Shown here: piece by piece, positions 24,573-35,321 of the stretch | How positions within the stretch are numbered: position 1 is the stretch's first letter | Layout of the letters: each line of letters begins with the position of its first letter | DNA from: Adineta steineri | Taxonomy: Eukaryota; Rotifera; Eurotatoria; Adinetida; Adinetidae | DNA: 64,000 bases | NCBI GenBank assembly: GCA_905250115.1 | Contig: CAJNOI010000008.1 | Coordinates: forward strand, 635,822 to 699,821 | Reading direction: 5' to 3' | Notes under the pieces: generated by a model | Told to the model about the DNA's origin: nothing | The model's database searches: none | The model's input: only the letters and a program-made list of their open reading frames with translations | Program-made: the position numbers and the translations under genes

Positions 24573-24684
24573 ACCCACCCCCAAGATTACACTGAATATA
24601 TTCAATTTGAAATTGATATTTTTTTTAATTTTTTAAGTAAACAAAATAAATTAACAAATAATCGGTACAAAAAGGAAACATCTA

Positions 24685-27161
24685 TCATTCTGGCAAAGGT
24701 TTAGGTGGATCATTTATACTATTTTCTGTTGGCCACCAAGGTCGATGTATTTCATTCCATAATGTTGAATCTTTATTTGTTTCATTTAATTCATCATAAT
24801 CAAATATTTCTCGCCAGTTATGTGTTATCGATTGTGTAGTATCCTGTTAACGAGATATTCAAAAAAAAGAAATGATAAATAATTATTAAATATAACATAC
24901 GATTGATTCGGGTTGAATATCATCTAATTGTGATTTCCAATCTACAGAAGATTTCATAAAAAAAATCAGACTGATTTATATATTTCTATACCTTGGATCC
25001 AATTTTTTGCACGAGATAATTGTCCTTGCGTGGTTAGATCAGGCATACATGTACATGTTGGACATTCGGTTAATTCAGCTTGAAATTAACAAAAATTATA
25101 TAATATAGTTTTTATTTTAAAATTACCTGGAATAATTTTTTCATTTGATTTATGTTCATTTCTAAATGTTGGAAAATCACGTAATGATGTTTGTATCATT
25201 GTACTTAATGGTGTTACAATTGCAAAATTAGTTGGTTCAACATTATATGTTAAGCACTTATCACATTGAAAAAGTGGTAGAAATCTATTTGAATAATAGT
25301 ATCAAATTGATTTATGATGAATCAAAATAACAAACTTTGTTGACCAATAATCATTTGCTTGTTGAAAACAATCTGGTGGTTGTTTTAATAAATTATCTGG
25401 ATTTGGATTCCAAGTTTTTTCATCATCTTTATTTATAGATTCATCGAAAAGTTGTACATGTATATTTCCCGCACTGTTCAGCTAGAAATATAATCGTTCA
25501 TTTCTGTTTTATAAAAGTATAAAGAAACTGAAATTTACTTGAAAGAGAAGAAAAGATTTTGGATTTATTTGATTCGATATTGTCGCCATATCTCGTATAG
25601 GTACATCAAAATAAATTGATTTAGTAAGTAATAATTCTTTATTCTTGTAAGTATTATTATTTGTCAAATATTGTCGAGTATTCGATATTGGACAAAGTTC
25701 CCATGCAGGATTCGTTTGTACTAAACGACGATGTATATCATTACTGTATTCAAGTACGTTTGTATTGAATTCATCATTTATTAAAACTAAATGTTGATCA
25801 TTCCATTTTATTTGTGTAAATGATGTTGGTGGTCGTAATAATTCATGATGAGAATGAATAGCCTAAATAAAAATATAATCCGAGATTTTTATTAATTAAA
25901 ATTTATTTCTTTACAGTTCTGTTTGGCATACGTGAATCGATGATAATCAATGAATAATCAGTAATAAAAACATGTTGATAAGGATTAACTAAACTTGTTT
26001 TATAACCACGAATAATTTCTGTTTTACCCAAACATGGATGATTAGTACCGATAATAAAAAGTTCTTTAAATGATTCACTACGTAAACGTATATCATAGAG
26101 AAGACAAGAACCATTATGATTATCAGCAATTGTATATAAAAATGGTGAAGCATCCCAATCGAGATATATTCGCCGAGGAATATCTGATGAAAGTATTTTT
26201 TCATCTGACAATTGATGAAGATGAGTTAATTCGTTATCATCGAATAGATAGGTTTGATAATTTTTATCAATAACGATAGCATTCGAAGAAATATATGGAT
26301 TGAATGTAAGCGAAAGAATTGGTGTATGATCAGATGTTTCAATATGTGAAGTTAATGTTGAATTCGTTGTTATTAAATCATATGAATAGAATGTTAATCC
26401 ATTCTATAGAAAGAAAAGGAGAATAAAGTTTTTTTTTCTAATTAAAAATATACTTGATTAGCCAGAGCGATATTTAATATCTGCTCATCTTCTATAGCAC
26501 AATCTAATAATTTAAAAGAAGTTGATGATTGTATAATATGTTTTTGTTGTTGTGTATTAGATAAATATTCAGTTGTATTTGACCAAAGTTCATCATAGAT
26601 ATTATTTGGTACTGATTGAATATCTATCGATAAAAAAATTTACATTTTATAAAACTGAAATTATATATTTACTTAATTGATTTTTTTTCGTAACATAAAT
26701 AAGATGATTATGTTTAGCAATAAGACGAATGGAATTATTTTTATATTTCTAAAATGAAAATTTTGTTAAATGTTTATATGTTGTATAATTATACTCATTA
26801 GCATTTACTGTTGATAATGTATATTTATTCATATGAGATAAATCTTCTGTCGCAACTAAATTAAATAAATAAATATACATATATATTTTAATAATATTAA
26901 TTAATACTTGAATAAGTAAAAGGTGGTGCTTTGGCTCGAAGAGTAGATGAAGAATTTGATGGAATAATTTTTTGCATGACAAATTTTTTATCGAGTGTTA
27001 AATCCTGAATGTAAAAAGTGCTATAGATTTTTAATATATTTTATATTAGATTAACAAACCATAGTAGTTACAGGCCATTGATCAAGTAAGATTTCATGTG
27101 GTTGATCGTTGTAAGTTAAATATTCCGGATAGAGAAGATCAGGAAATTCTAAAGATGACAT
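24685..27161 (-). CDS. TAF1C: Probable RNA polymerase I factor subunit TAF1C-like
   Basis: About ten exons on the minus strand start at 27161 (MSSLEFPDLLYPEYLTYND) and end at 24685 (ends PPKPLPE). The middle is a beta-propeller-like region with LYDIRLRSESFKEL, YQHVFITDYSLIIIDSRMP and LLRPPTSFTQIKWNDQHL, matching the layout of TAF1C (TAFI110), the SL1 subunit that helps RNA polymerase I find ribosomal DNA promoters. A pair CPTCTC lies near the C-terminus. The assignment rests on general pattern and a few blocks, with no single diagnostic motif, so another divergent WD-type nuclear protein remains possible. Its start is 163 bp from the divergent phytochelatin synthase start. Confidence 0.5.
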
Positions 27162-27324
27162 TTTGATAATGAAGAAAAATATGTTCAATACAAGTTTAAA
27201 TAATCTTTAAAGCTTTATTGGATAACATTGTGCCAATAAAAAGATTAGAACTACTGATTGGAGAACTACTTGAATCCAATCATTTGTATGACGAACTTGA
27301 CTATCATATTCTCTTTAAAATATT
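27162..27324. promoter_or_regulatory. Short divergent intergenic region, probable bidirectional promoter
   Basis: 163 bp separate the start codons of the TAF1C-like gene (minus) and phytochelatin synthase (plus). Promoters and 5' UTRs for both must lie here unless leader exons exist elsewhere. No metal-responsive element was recognised by eye. Confidence 0.4.
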
Positions 27325-28873
27325 ATGACAACACCGGAAGCTTGTTCTACATCTATAACTCTCGAACAACCATATGGAAATATATCAACACGATGTATAC
27401 CTGGTTGGCTTCGTCGACCGTTACCTAATGTAGCCATACCGTTTAATTCTGAAGATGGCAAACGTTTATTTCGTGAAGCACTTCTTACTGATGGTTTACA
27501 TGGATATTTTAGTTTAGCTGAAACATTTCATACTCAAGCTGAACCTTCATATTGTGGTCCTGGTACACTTTCAATGGGTTAATTTATTTCAAAACTAATA
27601 TTTTTTTATTAATTGCTTTTCTTTTTAAATAGTATTGAATAGTTTAAATATTGATCCAGGTTCTATATGGAAAGGTAATTGGCGTTTTTTTGATGAAAAT
27701 ACACTTCGTACATGTGATAAACGTAAACCAAAAGATAATCCATTAGAGAATGTTATGGAACAAGGAATTACATTCGAAGAATTTCTTTACCTAGCTGAAT
27801 GTAATGGTGCTTCAATTATTCCATTTCTTGCTTCAAATACAACACTTGCACAATTTCGTTCAGCTATATTAGTTGCTTGTACACGTCGTTTAGATGATAT
27901 TCGTCTTGTATGTAGTTATAATCGAAGCACACTTGGACAAACAGGTACAGGACATTTTTCACCAATAGCTGGATATCATTCACAACAAGATCTTGTTCTT
28001 ATACTTGATGTTGCAAGATTTAAATATCCATCACATTGGATACCTATTGAATTACTTTGGCAATCAATGTGTACGATTGATTCAATAACAGAAAAATCTC
28101 GAGGATTTTATTTAATTTCCAAATGGTCAAATGATTTGACTATTCAATGTGGTATCAAAAGTTGTAAAGATATCGATGAACCAAATACATCAAATAATAG
28201 AGTATTCTGTTCATCTGAAGAAAGTCTTTTACTATTTATTGATAATTATCTTCTTCCTACAATTGATTTAACTTTATCAATTGAATTATTAATTACAACT
28301 ATTTTACAATCATTAACACCTGTGGTCATACAATTGACGACAAAATGGGTATTTGATCTTATGCAAAAATATCGTTTAAATGCTGTATCTCAATCTAAAT
28401 GTATTGAAGAATGTAAATGTATTAATCTTTTCAAATTATATCCATCATTTCTACCGGACAATGTCAATCATTCTCTAGAAAATAATAATGAATGTCAAAA
28501 ACCTTGTGCTCGTGTTACTCGATCGCATATTCATGCTTATGCAATGCCTACTAGATGTGCGCTTAGTCCGTTTATTGAACTATTTGAAAAAGATACTAAT
28601 CGAAAACTTTATCAAAAACTTAAAGAAATGAATATTGAACAGTATTTAACTATAACAAAAGATAAAACAATATATTTATTTGGTGGTTTTTCATCAATAA
28701 TTGATGATAATGAAATAACTCGTCGAATTGAATGTGGATTAGCAACGATATTTTTTTATGCACTTCGAACTGAAAAATTTCTTTCAACGATTGACATATT
28801 TGATTCAAAAGATGTTTCTTCGGAATTAAAAGACGAAATTAATTATGCTAAAACTTGTTTTGGGCTTTTGTAA
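27325..28873 (+). CDS. PCS: Phytochelatin synthase
   Basis: Two exons (27325-27577, 27633-28873) give 497 residues. The enzyme is a papain-like dipeptidyl transferase that makes phytochelatins from glutathione and so detoxifies cadmium and other metals in the cytosol. The catalytic Cys is in EPSYCGPGTLSM (about residue 79), the His in GTGHFSPIAGYH, and the Asp in LILDVARFKYPSHW, in the family order. A second part rich in Cys follows (CIEECKCINL, CQKPCARVT), as in the less conserved C-terminal domain that senses metals. Phytochelatin synthase is found in plants, some fungi, nematodes and scattered other animals. Introns are short and typical of the window, so the gene is native in structure whatever its origin. 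Confidence 0.95.
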
Positions 28874-29156
28874 TTTTTTTAAATATAATTAAAGTGAATA
28901 AATTGCTTTTTATACTTGATAGTTGTGTCAGCAAAGATCTCTCTTCATTTTTATATAATATAACTTAGAATGTACGCCATCTATGTTTAAATAATGAAGA
29001 ATTTTATGAGAAAAGAACATAAAAGAGGTATTACTATCATTACAACACTTTGTATGTCGTTTCGTTGTCTGTTTATAAATTGTTTAATCGTTAGCAATAA
29101 TTGAAAAAAGTAGACAACGCATATTATTTTTGAATTTTAGTCGTATTTATTTTCAG

Positions 29157-29773
29157 ATGGCTCATAAACCTAGTGCTCCGGTTGCAAACCCAATAGAACA
29201 AACAGGAGCTGATTATCTTCAAACTCATCGTATTCCTGAACTTTTCCATAATCTTTCAGCATCATTGGTTTATAATAAACCAGGTAATGACGAGAGAAAA
29301 AAACGTCATATATCATTATCTAATTTTATACTATTTTTTTTTTGAATATCTAGAGGATCCAAAAGCATTTATGATTGATTATCTTGAACAATTAAAAAAA
29401 GCTCGTATAACTGGTGAAGCATTGCCATCACTTGTTCAAGATACAGATCTAACGTCTATTTTTCGTATGCTTGATCCTGCTGGACATGGTCATATAACCT
29501 ATTCACAATATAGTTCTAGTAAGATTCTATCTCTTTTTTTTTACATATATTCATTTATAATCATGTGTTTTTTTTAAGCAATGGAAGCTCTTGGTTTAAT
29601 AAATTATAATACTTCACCACCTGGTAAAGATAATGATCGAATTACATTTGAAACATTTTCTCAAGAAGCGTATGCATATCTCATCATTCTTGATTTCTAT
29701 CAAATTATTTCTTTGTTTATTTATTTATAGAAGGAAACGACTTAATGAACTGAATTCGACTTTTAGTGTTTAA
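29157..29773 (+). CDS. EFCAB10: EF-hand domain protein EFCAB10
   Basis: Four exons (29157-29283, 29354-29518, 29579-29669, 29731-29773) give 141 residues. The N-terminus has an RIIa-like dimerisation segment (ADYLQTHRIPELFHNLSASL), then EDPKAFMIDYLEQLKKAR and an EF-hand-like block SIFRMLDPAGHGHITYSQY. This order and spacing match EFCAB10, a small cilium-associated protein in animals. The calcium loop is degenerate (DPAGHGHIT), so calcium binding is doubtful. TTTTCAG lies directly before the ATG, so the message may be spliced to an upstream or trans-spliced leader at the start codon. Confidence 0.82.
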
Positions 29774-30425
29774 TAATTTAATTACTTTATCATATAATTT
29801 TCTGTTTTTTTTTAATTCAATCTTTTTCTTCTCAATATAATTTGTTTGAATGACATATAGATTTATTTTATTAAATCTTATAAACTACATGAAATTCAAA
29901 TATGACAATGAAAATCAGAATTCTATAGTTTAATAATTTTTCAAAGAATATGATAAACATGTATACTTCAATGAAAATATTTGTTATTGCAAAGGTGCTT
30001 GTTGAAAAATATTGAACTCTTGTCAATCGTCGTATCTGTAGAAACTCAATAATTAGTTCTTTTTTTCTCCACTACTTGTTATTTGTTATATTTAATCAAG
30101 TTACTATCGAGAATTGTAAGTATTCTTTTCATGTAAATAAAAAATATCATTTTTTTTGTTATTTTGGATTAAATTTCTACATCATGTTAATCAATATATG
30201 TATATAAGTAAATTAAAGTAGATGAATACTTATTACAGTTAATTACAAACGTCAAATAGTAAATAAAGCTTCTTTCGATTTCTCTTTTTTTTCTCTTACA
30301 TGTAAATCATTCTTACAAAAATATTGCTGAGAGTTGTTACTATGATTTTTTATTATATCTTCTGTACTTAAATGCAGACATCGATCAACTGTATAAATGA
30401 AAAACTAATTCTCAAATATTGAAAC
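29774..30425. other. 650-bp AT-rich gap
   Basis: Holds the EFCAB10 3' UTR and the upstream flank of the next gene. Nothing else is recognised. Confidence 0.5.
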
Positions 30426-31162
30426 ATGATTGATTATGAATATTATTATGAACAGTATCGTCGTCAACCAACAAACTCAACGACTACTCAAAAAGATTTA
30501 ATCGAATATCATTCGACAGTATCTACATCAACGAATAATACGTGGTCTAAAATTATAAAACAACCTATTACTACAACATATATTGATGGAAGTAAATTAC
30601 TGAACTTTCATGGAAATTCGTATAATGTGAATGGTTTATTTCCAAAAGGAAAATATCGACGAAAACCAACTATATCATATGAAAAGAAAATCGTAAATAT
30701 ATACAGCAATATATATTATACAGTAGTTTTATTCGCTTTTTTTCATAGAATCCAAGTACTGTTTCTATATCATTAATACCAACAAAAAAAATAGGTCTTC
30801 CGCCACCTACAATTCAATCCGAAAAAACTCAGTCATCATCATTATCGATGACCTCAACATTACCTGATGTACAACAGAAAAAGACTAATAATCGAATATG
30901 TAGTTCGATTGTGTTGGATAATAAAAATAGTGAAGCTAAGTTTTATGGACATCGTGCAACAACATGTACAAATGACGGTTGGATACGCCGATATAAATCG
31001 ATAAAACAATCTCAAATAATAACAAAACTATTATCTAATCCAACATTTAGAGAACAAATGTTACATAAAACACAAACTGATCACCAATTATCGAGTTTTT
31101 CATCATCTTCAACTTTATCATTAGCATCTTCATTAAATAAACGTAGACGAGAGAAGCGTTAA
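30426..31162 (+). CDS. Unrecognised basic, Ser/Thr-rich protein
   Basis: Exon 1 (30426-30692) and exon 2 (30749-31162) join in frame to give 226 residues. It starts MIDYEYYYEQYRRQPTN and ends with SLASSLNKRRREKR, a basic tail that could be a nuclear signal. The middle has NVNGLFPKGKYRRKPT and HRATTCTNDGWIRRYKS. No signal peptide, membrane helix or known domain is visible. Codon use and the intron resemble neighbouring genes. A function cannot be proposed. Confidence 0.55.
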
Positions 31163-31753
31163 TAAAACTAGTTATGTGTACATTGATCAAAAAAAATCTA
31201 TATGAAGAGTGTCTATTATTAACAATTTGCTGAGTGAATTCAATAAGTTCGCACAGAAATAATATTGTTTATTCAGAATAGCATCAACTGATATCTATAT
31301 CCTAACGCTCTTATTGGTATTTTCAATTGAAAAATAATAGTTATTCATTCTGTTACGTTTGAGAACACTTGTGTCTTGATAAAATAGAAGTTATTAAAAG
31401 TATTTTCATATATCTAACGATGTTCATTCTTTCTCTCTGACTGTTAATGATATGTCTTCATCGACCATTTAATTTACGAATTAAAAACAAAAGAAAATAC
31501 TGCAAGACTTCTAACGTGTATTATTTACAAAGTGAATCTTTGTTTTCGTTCTTTGTACTCACCTGGCCGGGTGGGTGAGTGTGTGTGAAGAGAACACATG
31601 CAGCTACATCCATATTCACACCCACTCTTCTACAATGGAATAAGAGATGTATTGTACTACAGTTTAAATTTATTATTGTTCTTGCACGAAAAAATTACAG
31701 TGAAAAACAACACACAAAATCAAATCAAACACAAGAATATTCTGCAATCTGTT
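31163..31753. other. Gap with a telomere-like inverted pair
   Basis: Convergent 3' ends of two genes meet here. At 31569-31588 a G-rich tract (GGGTGGGTGAGTGTGTGTG) is followed by ATATTCACACCCACTC at 31611-31627. No gene is seen. Confidence 0.5.
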
Positions 31754-32437
31754 TCAAAATTGACTTTGTCTGTCATAAGATGGATCTTTTTCTGGTGGTG
31801 GATAGTATGGTGTGTTACCTGGACCTGCATAATATGATGGGCCACTTGGAATAGAATAACCTTGATAAGCTGGTACTGTGTGTTGTGGTTGCGGTCTTGA
31901 TATATTTGTTTTTGCCATGGGATCACGCGCTCGTGCCAGATAGACAAATTCGCTAAGCCTCGCCTCGAATTCTCTTGCTATTGGTTTGTTAAATTTTACT
32001 TGTTTTGAACCAAAAGTTCCGTACACAGTAACGAATTTCTTCCTAAGAATAATACACCACCATACTATGAGAAAAATAGACGTAGGACCACAAAAGAAAA
32101 AAGGAATCATAAAGACGACGAAAGGAGTATCCCAAATAGTCGCGAGAACAGCACCGAAAAGCATCGGAATAAAGCTTAAGCCTAGATTTATTATCAAGCA
32201 AATAAAATAGTATCTGTTTGGACGCGTTTCATCGATGCAAGAAATGGAGTCCAGCGGAATAGATGAGTAATACGATTGATGCAAGAATAAACAAAACGTT
32301 TGTCTCCAACGGATGAGCAAACGATGGTTAGTAAGAATACAAATGTTTTCCATACAATTACAGAAATCCATATTACGATATTTGCCTAAAATTGTCTCTC
32401 CTTGGGACAGGCTTGGAAAAATCGTATCAATATCCAT
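31754..32437 (-). CDS. Unrecognised two-helix membrane protein with Pro/Tyr-rich tail
   Basis: A single-exon frame of 227 residues. Residues 1-75 look like a compact, mostly beta domain (NICILTNHRLLIRWRQTFC), followed by two hydrophobic segments (FICLIINLGLSFIPMLFGAV and FFFCGPTSIFLIVWWCIIL). Then comes a short domain (KKFVTVYGTFGSKQVKF) and a tail rich in Pro, Tyr and Gly (SGPSYYAGPGNTPYYPPPE). The first part resembles membrane-proximal PH-like domains in general shape only. The Pro/Tyr tail could contact WW or SH3 domains. No function can be assigned. Confidence 0.7.
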   Translation of the reverse strand: MDIDTIFPSLSQGETILGKYRNMDFCNCMENICILTNHRLLIRWRQTFCLFLHQSYYSSIPLDSISCIDETRPNRYYFICLIINLGLSFIPMLFGAVLATIWDTPFVVFMIPFFFCGPTSIFLIVWWCIILRKKFVTVYGTFGSKQVKFNKPIAREFEARLSEFVYLARARDPMAKTNISRPQPQHTVPAYQGYSIPSGPSYYAGPGNTPYYPPPEKDPSYDRQSQF

Positions 32438-33531
32438 TGTTATTCTAAAACAGTAAACAAGTATGTTTTTGTATCAATAATCTAGTGAGAATACGTGTCA
32501 GACTTCTCTCTGTTGTTTTAATTATACCCTAGATTTCAAAATATTATTTTTGTTAGAAAACTTCTGACGCTAGAAAGACAGAAAAGTTTGCTTTACTGGA
32601 AAAAAAACATCATTTTAAAATACCCCTCGTAAGATACAGCATACCTGGAATTTGTAAAAACGACACACAACGATAACAATCTTTGCACTCTGAAACTGAG
32701 ATCTCTAAAAGACGAGATACTATATACATGTCTTCTGCATTAAACAGAATTTGATAAGGAGAGCAACACAAAAAAGATAAAGTCCACATTCAAGTTTTCA
32801 TCAACAACTTGATGTTGCATTTTGTTGAATTATTTAAACTAGTCAATAAATATATGAGGGTGTGAGTGTGAGTGCTGTAGTCGTACGAGAAAATGTAAAT
32901 TTTTATTGAAATTAGGGGTGTTCGAACCTCTTGCCCTTGATGATTTCGATCTACTTTATTCTAACTCAATCTCCGTTAGGTTCAACCTTGATTTCAGTTA
33001 GTTCAGCTTTTTAACGATTGAAATCGAGACTCTCATGTGCTCGATACGTCCATAACTAAAACAACGTATCATCATTTTTATAATAAAAGTAAAGAAAACA
33101 AGAATTTCTTCATCAACGAAAACGTCGAAACTTCCAAGCTACTTTAGTTAGAAGATTTCTAATTTATTGTATTTTATTATTATATAGTTTGCTGAAGTAA
33201 GAAAGATATAGAATATTTTATTAGAATTAAAAGTGCAGTCTCGAGTAATCTATAAAAAAAGAAAGTTGTTTTTATCTTCGTTATTAGACATGTCGTATAC
33301 GATCAAACAAGATTAATTTAACAGTCTTTCAACTTAATATCCTCCATTCAATTAGAAAAAAATATCCCAGCTGTCTCTTCCTGATTTACTCGATGAATGC
33401 ATCGTTTCAAATGAAAAATTTATTATGCGCGTTATGCATCTAGCTATGACGTAAAGAGGAAAGTATAAAACATTTTTGACAAGACAAAAAAACTAACATA
33501 TTATTTTTTTTTAACCATTAAAATAATATAC
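32438..33531. other. 1.1 kb gap with a telomere-like tract and a possible element
   Basis: A degenerate telomere-like tract (GAGGGTGTGAGTGTGAGTG) lies near 32857-32875. At 32905-32912 and 33017-33024 the same 8-mer ATTGAAAT flanks a 104-bp segment that starts TAGGGGTGTTCG, like a hAT end, but its right end is not the inverted partner. No gene is seen. Confidence 0.4.
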
Positions 33532-34536
33532 ATGAATGATTTCAATCATAACATATTTATCTTCATCAACTTCTATCTCTACTTTCATTTATTAAACATT
33601 TCCTCTACTGTAACAATGACGATAGATAGTAACGTAAGCACAATAATCAATATTGAATTATGGTTTATTCCTTTTGATTGTATCATGCTTTCATGTAGCG
33701 TTTTCGGTTTTTTACTGGCTTTTATTTTTTTATTTATTATTGTTCTCGATAAAACATGCCATACAATTCCAATGATGTTTGTTGCAAATTCATGTTTAGC
33801 TCAAATTATTTTTGGAAGTTGTACGATTGGTATGACTTTATTTACACTTCAAAATGATTTAAAACAAATCTGGTATTATAATTCATTTTGTCATTTCTTA
33901 GGATATTACGGTTATGTTGTAACTGCCCTACAGAATTGTTCTTATTTACTCCCAGCTATTTACCGATATTTTGTTGTTGTCTATCCAAATCGTGTATTAT
34001 GGCAATCAGTGAAAATTCAAATGTCGTTGATTTGTTTAACATGGATATTTGCTTTTGTATATCCTATTGCATTTTTATTCACCGGTGATATTGTCTATAA
34101 TGTTGACAATCAAATATGTCAAATGACTTTAAAATTATCATTTCCAATCATTTATATGGCATTTTGTGCATATATGATGCCTGTTTCGATGATTATGTTT
34201 ATCTATTTCAAATTAGTTCAATATGTACGTGAAATAAGTAAACACATTACGCCAGTGAATACTCTATCACGGGCAAAACTTGAATTAAAAATGGTTCGAC
34301 GTATAGTTATACTTATATCAATTTTATTAATACTTGGTTTACCTTATACAATCTTTATTTTTATGTCATTTTTTAATAGTGCACCGAAATATCATTTTCG
34401 AATAGCTTATATATTTATCAATGTATCGTTTCTATTAGTAATCATTACTCTCTATACCTTTACAGAACCACTGAAAACATCTATAATGAAAAGATTCAAT
34501 AGTCGGCCAAATGCAATACTACCAACAATCACATGA
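33532..34536 (+). CDS. Orphan rhodopsin-like GPCR, single exon
   Basis: 334 residues with seven hydrophobic segments. Cys near the start of TM3 (SFCHFLGYYG) and in the second outer loop (NQICQMT) could form the usual disulphide. The DRY motif is replaced by YRY in AIYRYFVVVYP. TM6 has LLILGLPYTIFIF and TM7 ends TLYTFTEPLK without NPxxY. An internal Met at residue 29 (MTIDSNV) is a possible better start, since the first 28 residues are hydrophobic and may be a signal-like leader. This divergent single-exon type fits lineage-expanded orphan or chemosensory receptors. The ligand is unknown. Confidence 0.75.
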   Translation: MNDFNHNIFIFINFYLYFHLLNISSTVTMTIDSNVSTIINIELWFIPFDCIMLSCSVFGFLLAFIFLFIIVLDKTCHTIPMMFVANSCLAQIIFGSCTIGMTLFTLQNDLKQIWYYNSFCHFLGYYGYVVTALQNCSYLLPAIYRYFVVVYPNRVLWQSVKIQMSLICLTWIFAFVYPIAFLFTGDIVYNVDNQICQMTLKLSFPIIYMAFCAYMMPVSMIMFIYFKLVQYVREISKHITPVNTLSRAKLELKMVRRIVILISILLILGLPYTIFIFMSFFNSAPKYHFRIAYIFINVSFLLVIITLYTFTEPLKTSIMKRFNSRPNAILPTIT

Positions 34537-35321
34537 ACAATCAAATCAGATTTAATATCATAATGTTAAAGACATATAAGTTTCTTCTTGTTTTTAATTT
34601 CTCGTTTATATTGTAAAAGTTAATATATAAAATACACTTGTTCGCATACTTGTCTGATTTCGTGTTATAAAATTGATCGAAATGTTTTATACAGCTATTT
34701 CTAACTTGTTCTTACTTATCATTTCGATTTCAAATTTAATTTTGACAATAATTTCATATTCCTTTTTATTAATAAATTCACATCAACGAGATATGTCTCA
34801 TTTTCTATTAAGTTTTCGCATAATCAAATAGTACAAATCTCGAATCCGAATAGCTATTTGTGTATCGTATACAAAGAGATATCGAGAATCGGGGCTCGAT
34901 TGGATTCATTAGAACTAAGACCAAGACCACAGAAAAAGAAGTTAACAAAATCGGAACTAAAAACATTCGTTCGGTACACCTTTGCACACGATATCTGAAC
35001 TCAGAACTAAATTTCGTCGATGTGAGAGATATTTGTTGTATTGTAAACTTTACAGCAAAATAATATGTATATCTGGGATTAGAAGTATAAGCCGTCGGCT
35101 TCGGCAAAAATTGGCTGACAGCTTCCACCTTTATCTATGATACTATTTGCTTTCTGTTTTCCATTTGGATGACTGACGGAAAGACGTCAATTTGTGTTTC
35201 ATCTAATGGATTTTAGTGTAGAAAAAGGAAGCACATATGTTCACGTAGGTTGAAAAAAAATAATAAACGTTGTTTCATTCTATTATAAAAGAATATATTT
35301 ATTGATATAAAGTTACTAACT
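34537..35321. other. Gap of 785 bp, no gene seen
   Basis: Mostly AT-rich with a somewhat GC-richer stretch at 34850-35120 that may be an old degraded repeat. No convincing coding frame. Confidence 0.4.

Noticed and set aside
32911..32935. GGTGTTCGAACC resembling a tRNA T-arm/box B
   Set aside because: No acceptor stem, D-arm or anticodon arm could be placed around it.
34808..35128. 106-codon minus-strand frame after the orphan GPCR
   Set aside because: Another open frame of 67 codons overlaps it on the plus strand, and the composition is like degraded repeat. No domain or partner exon was found.
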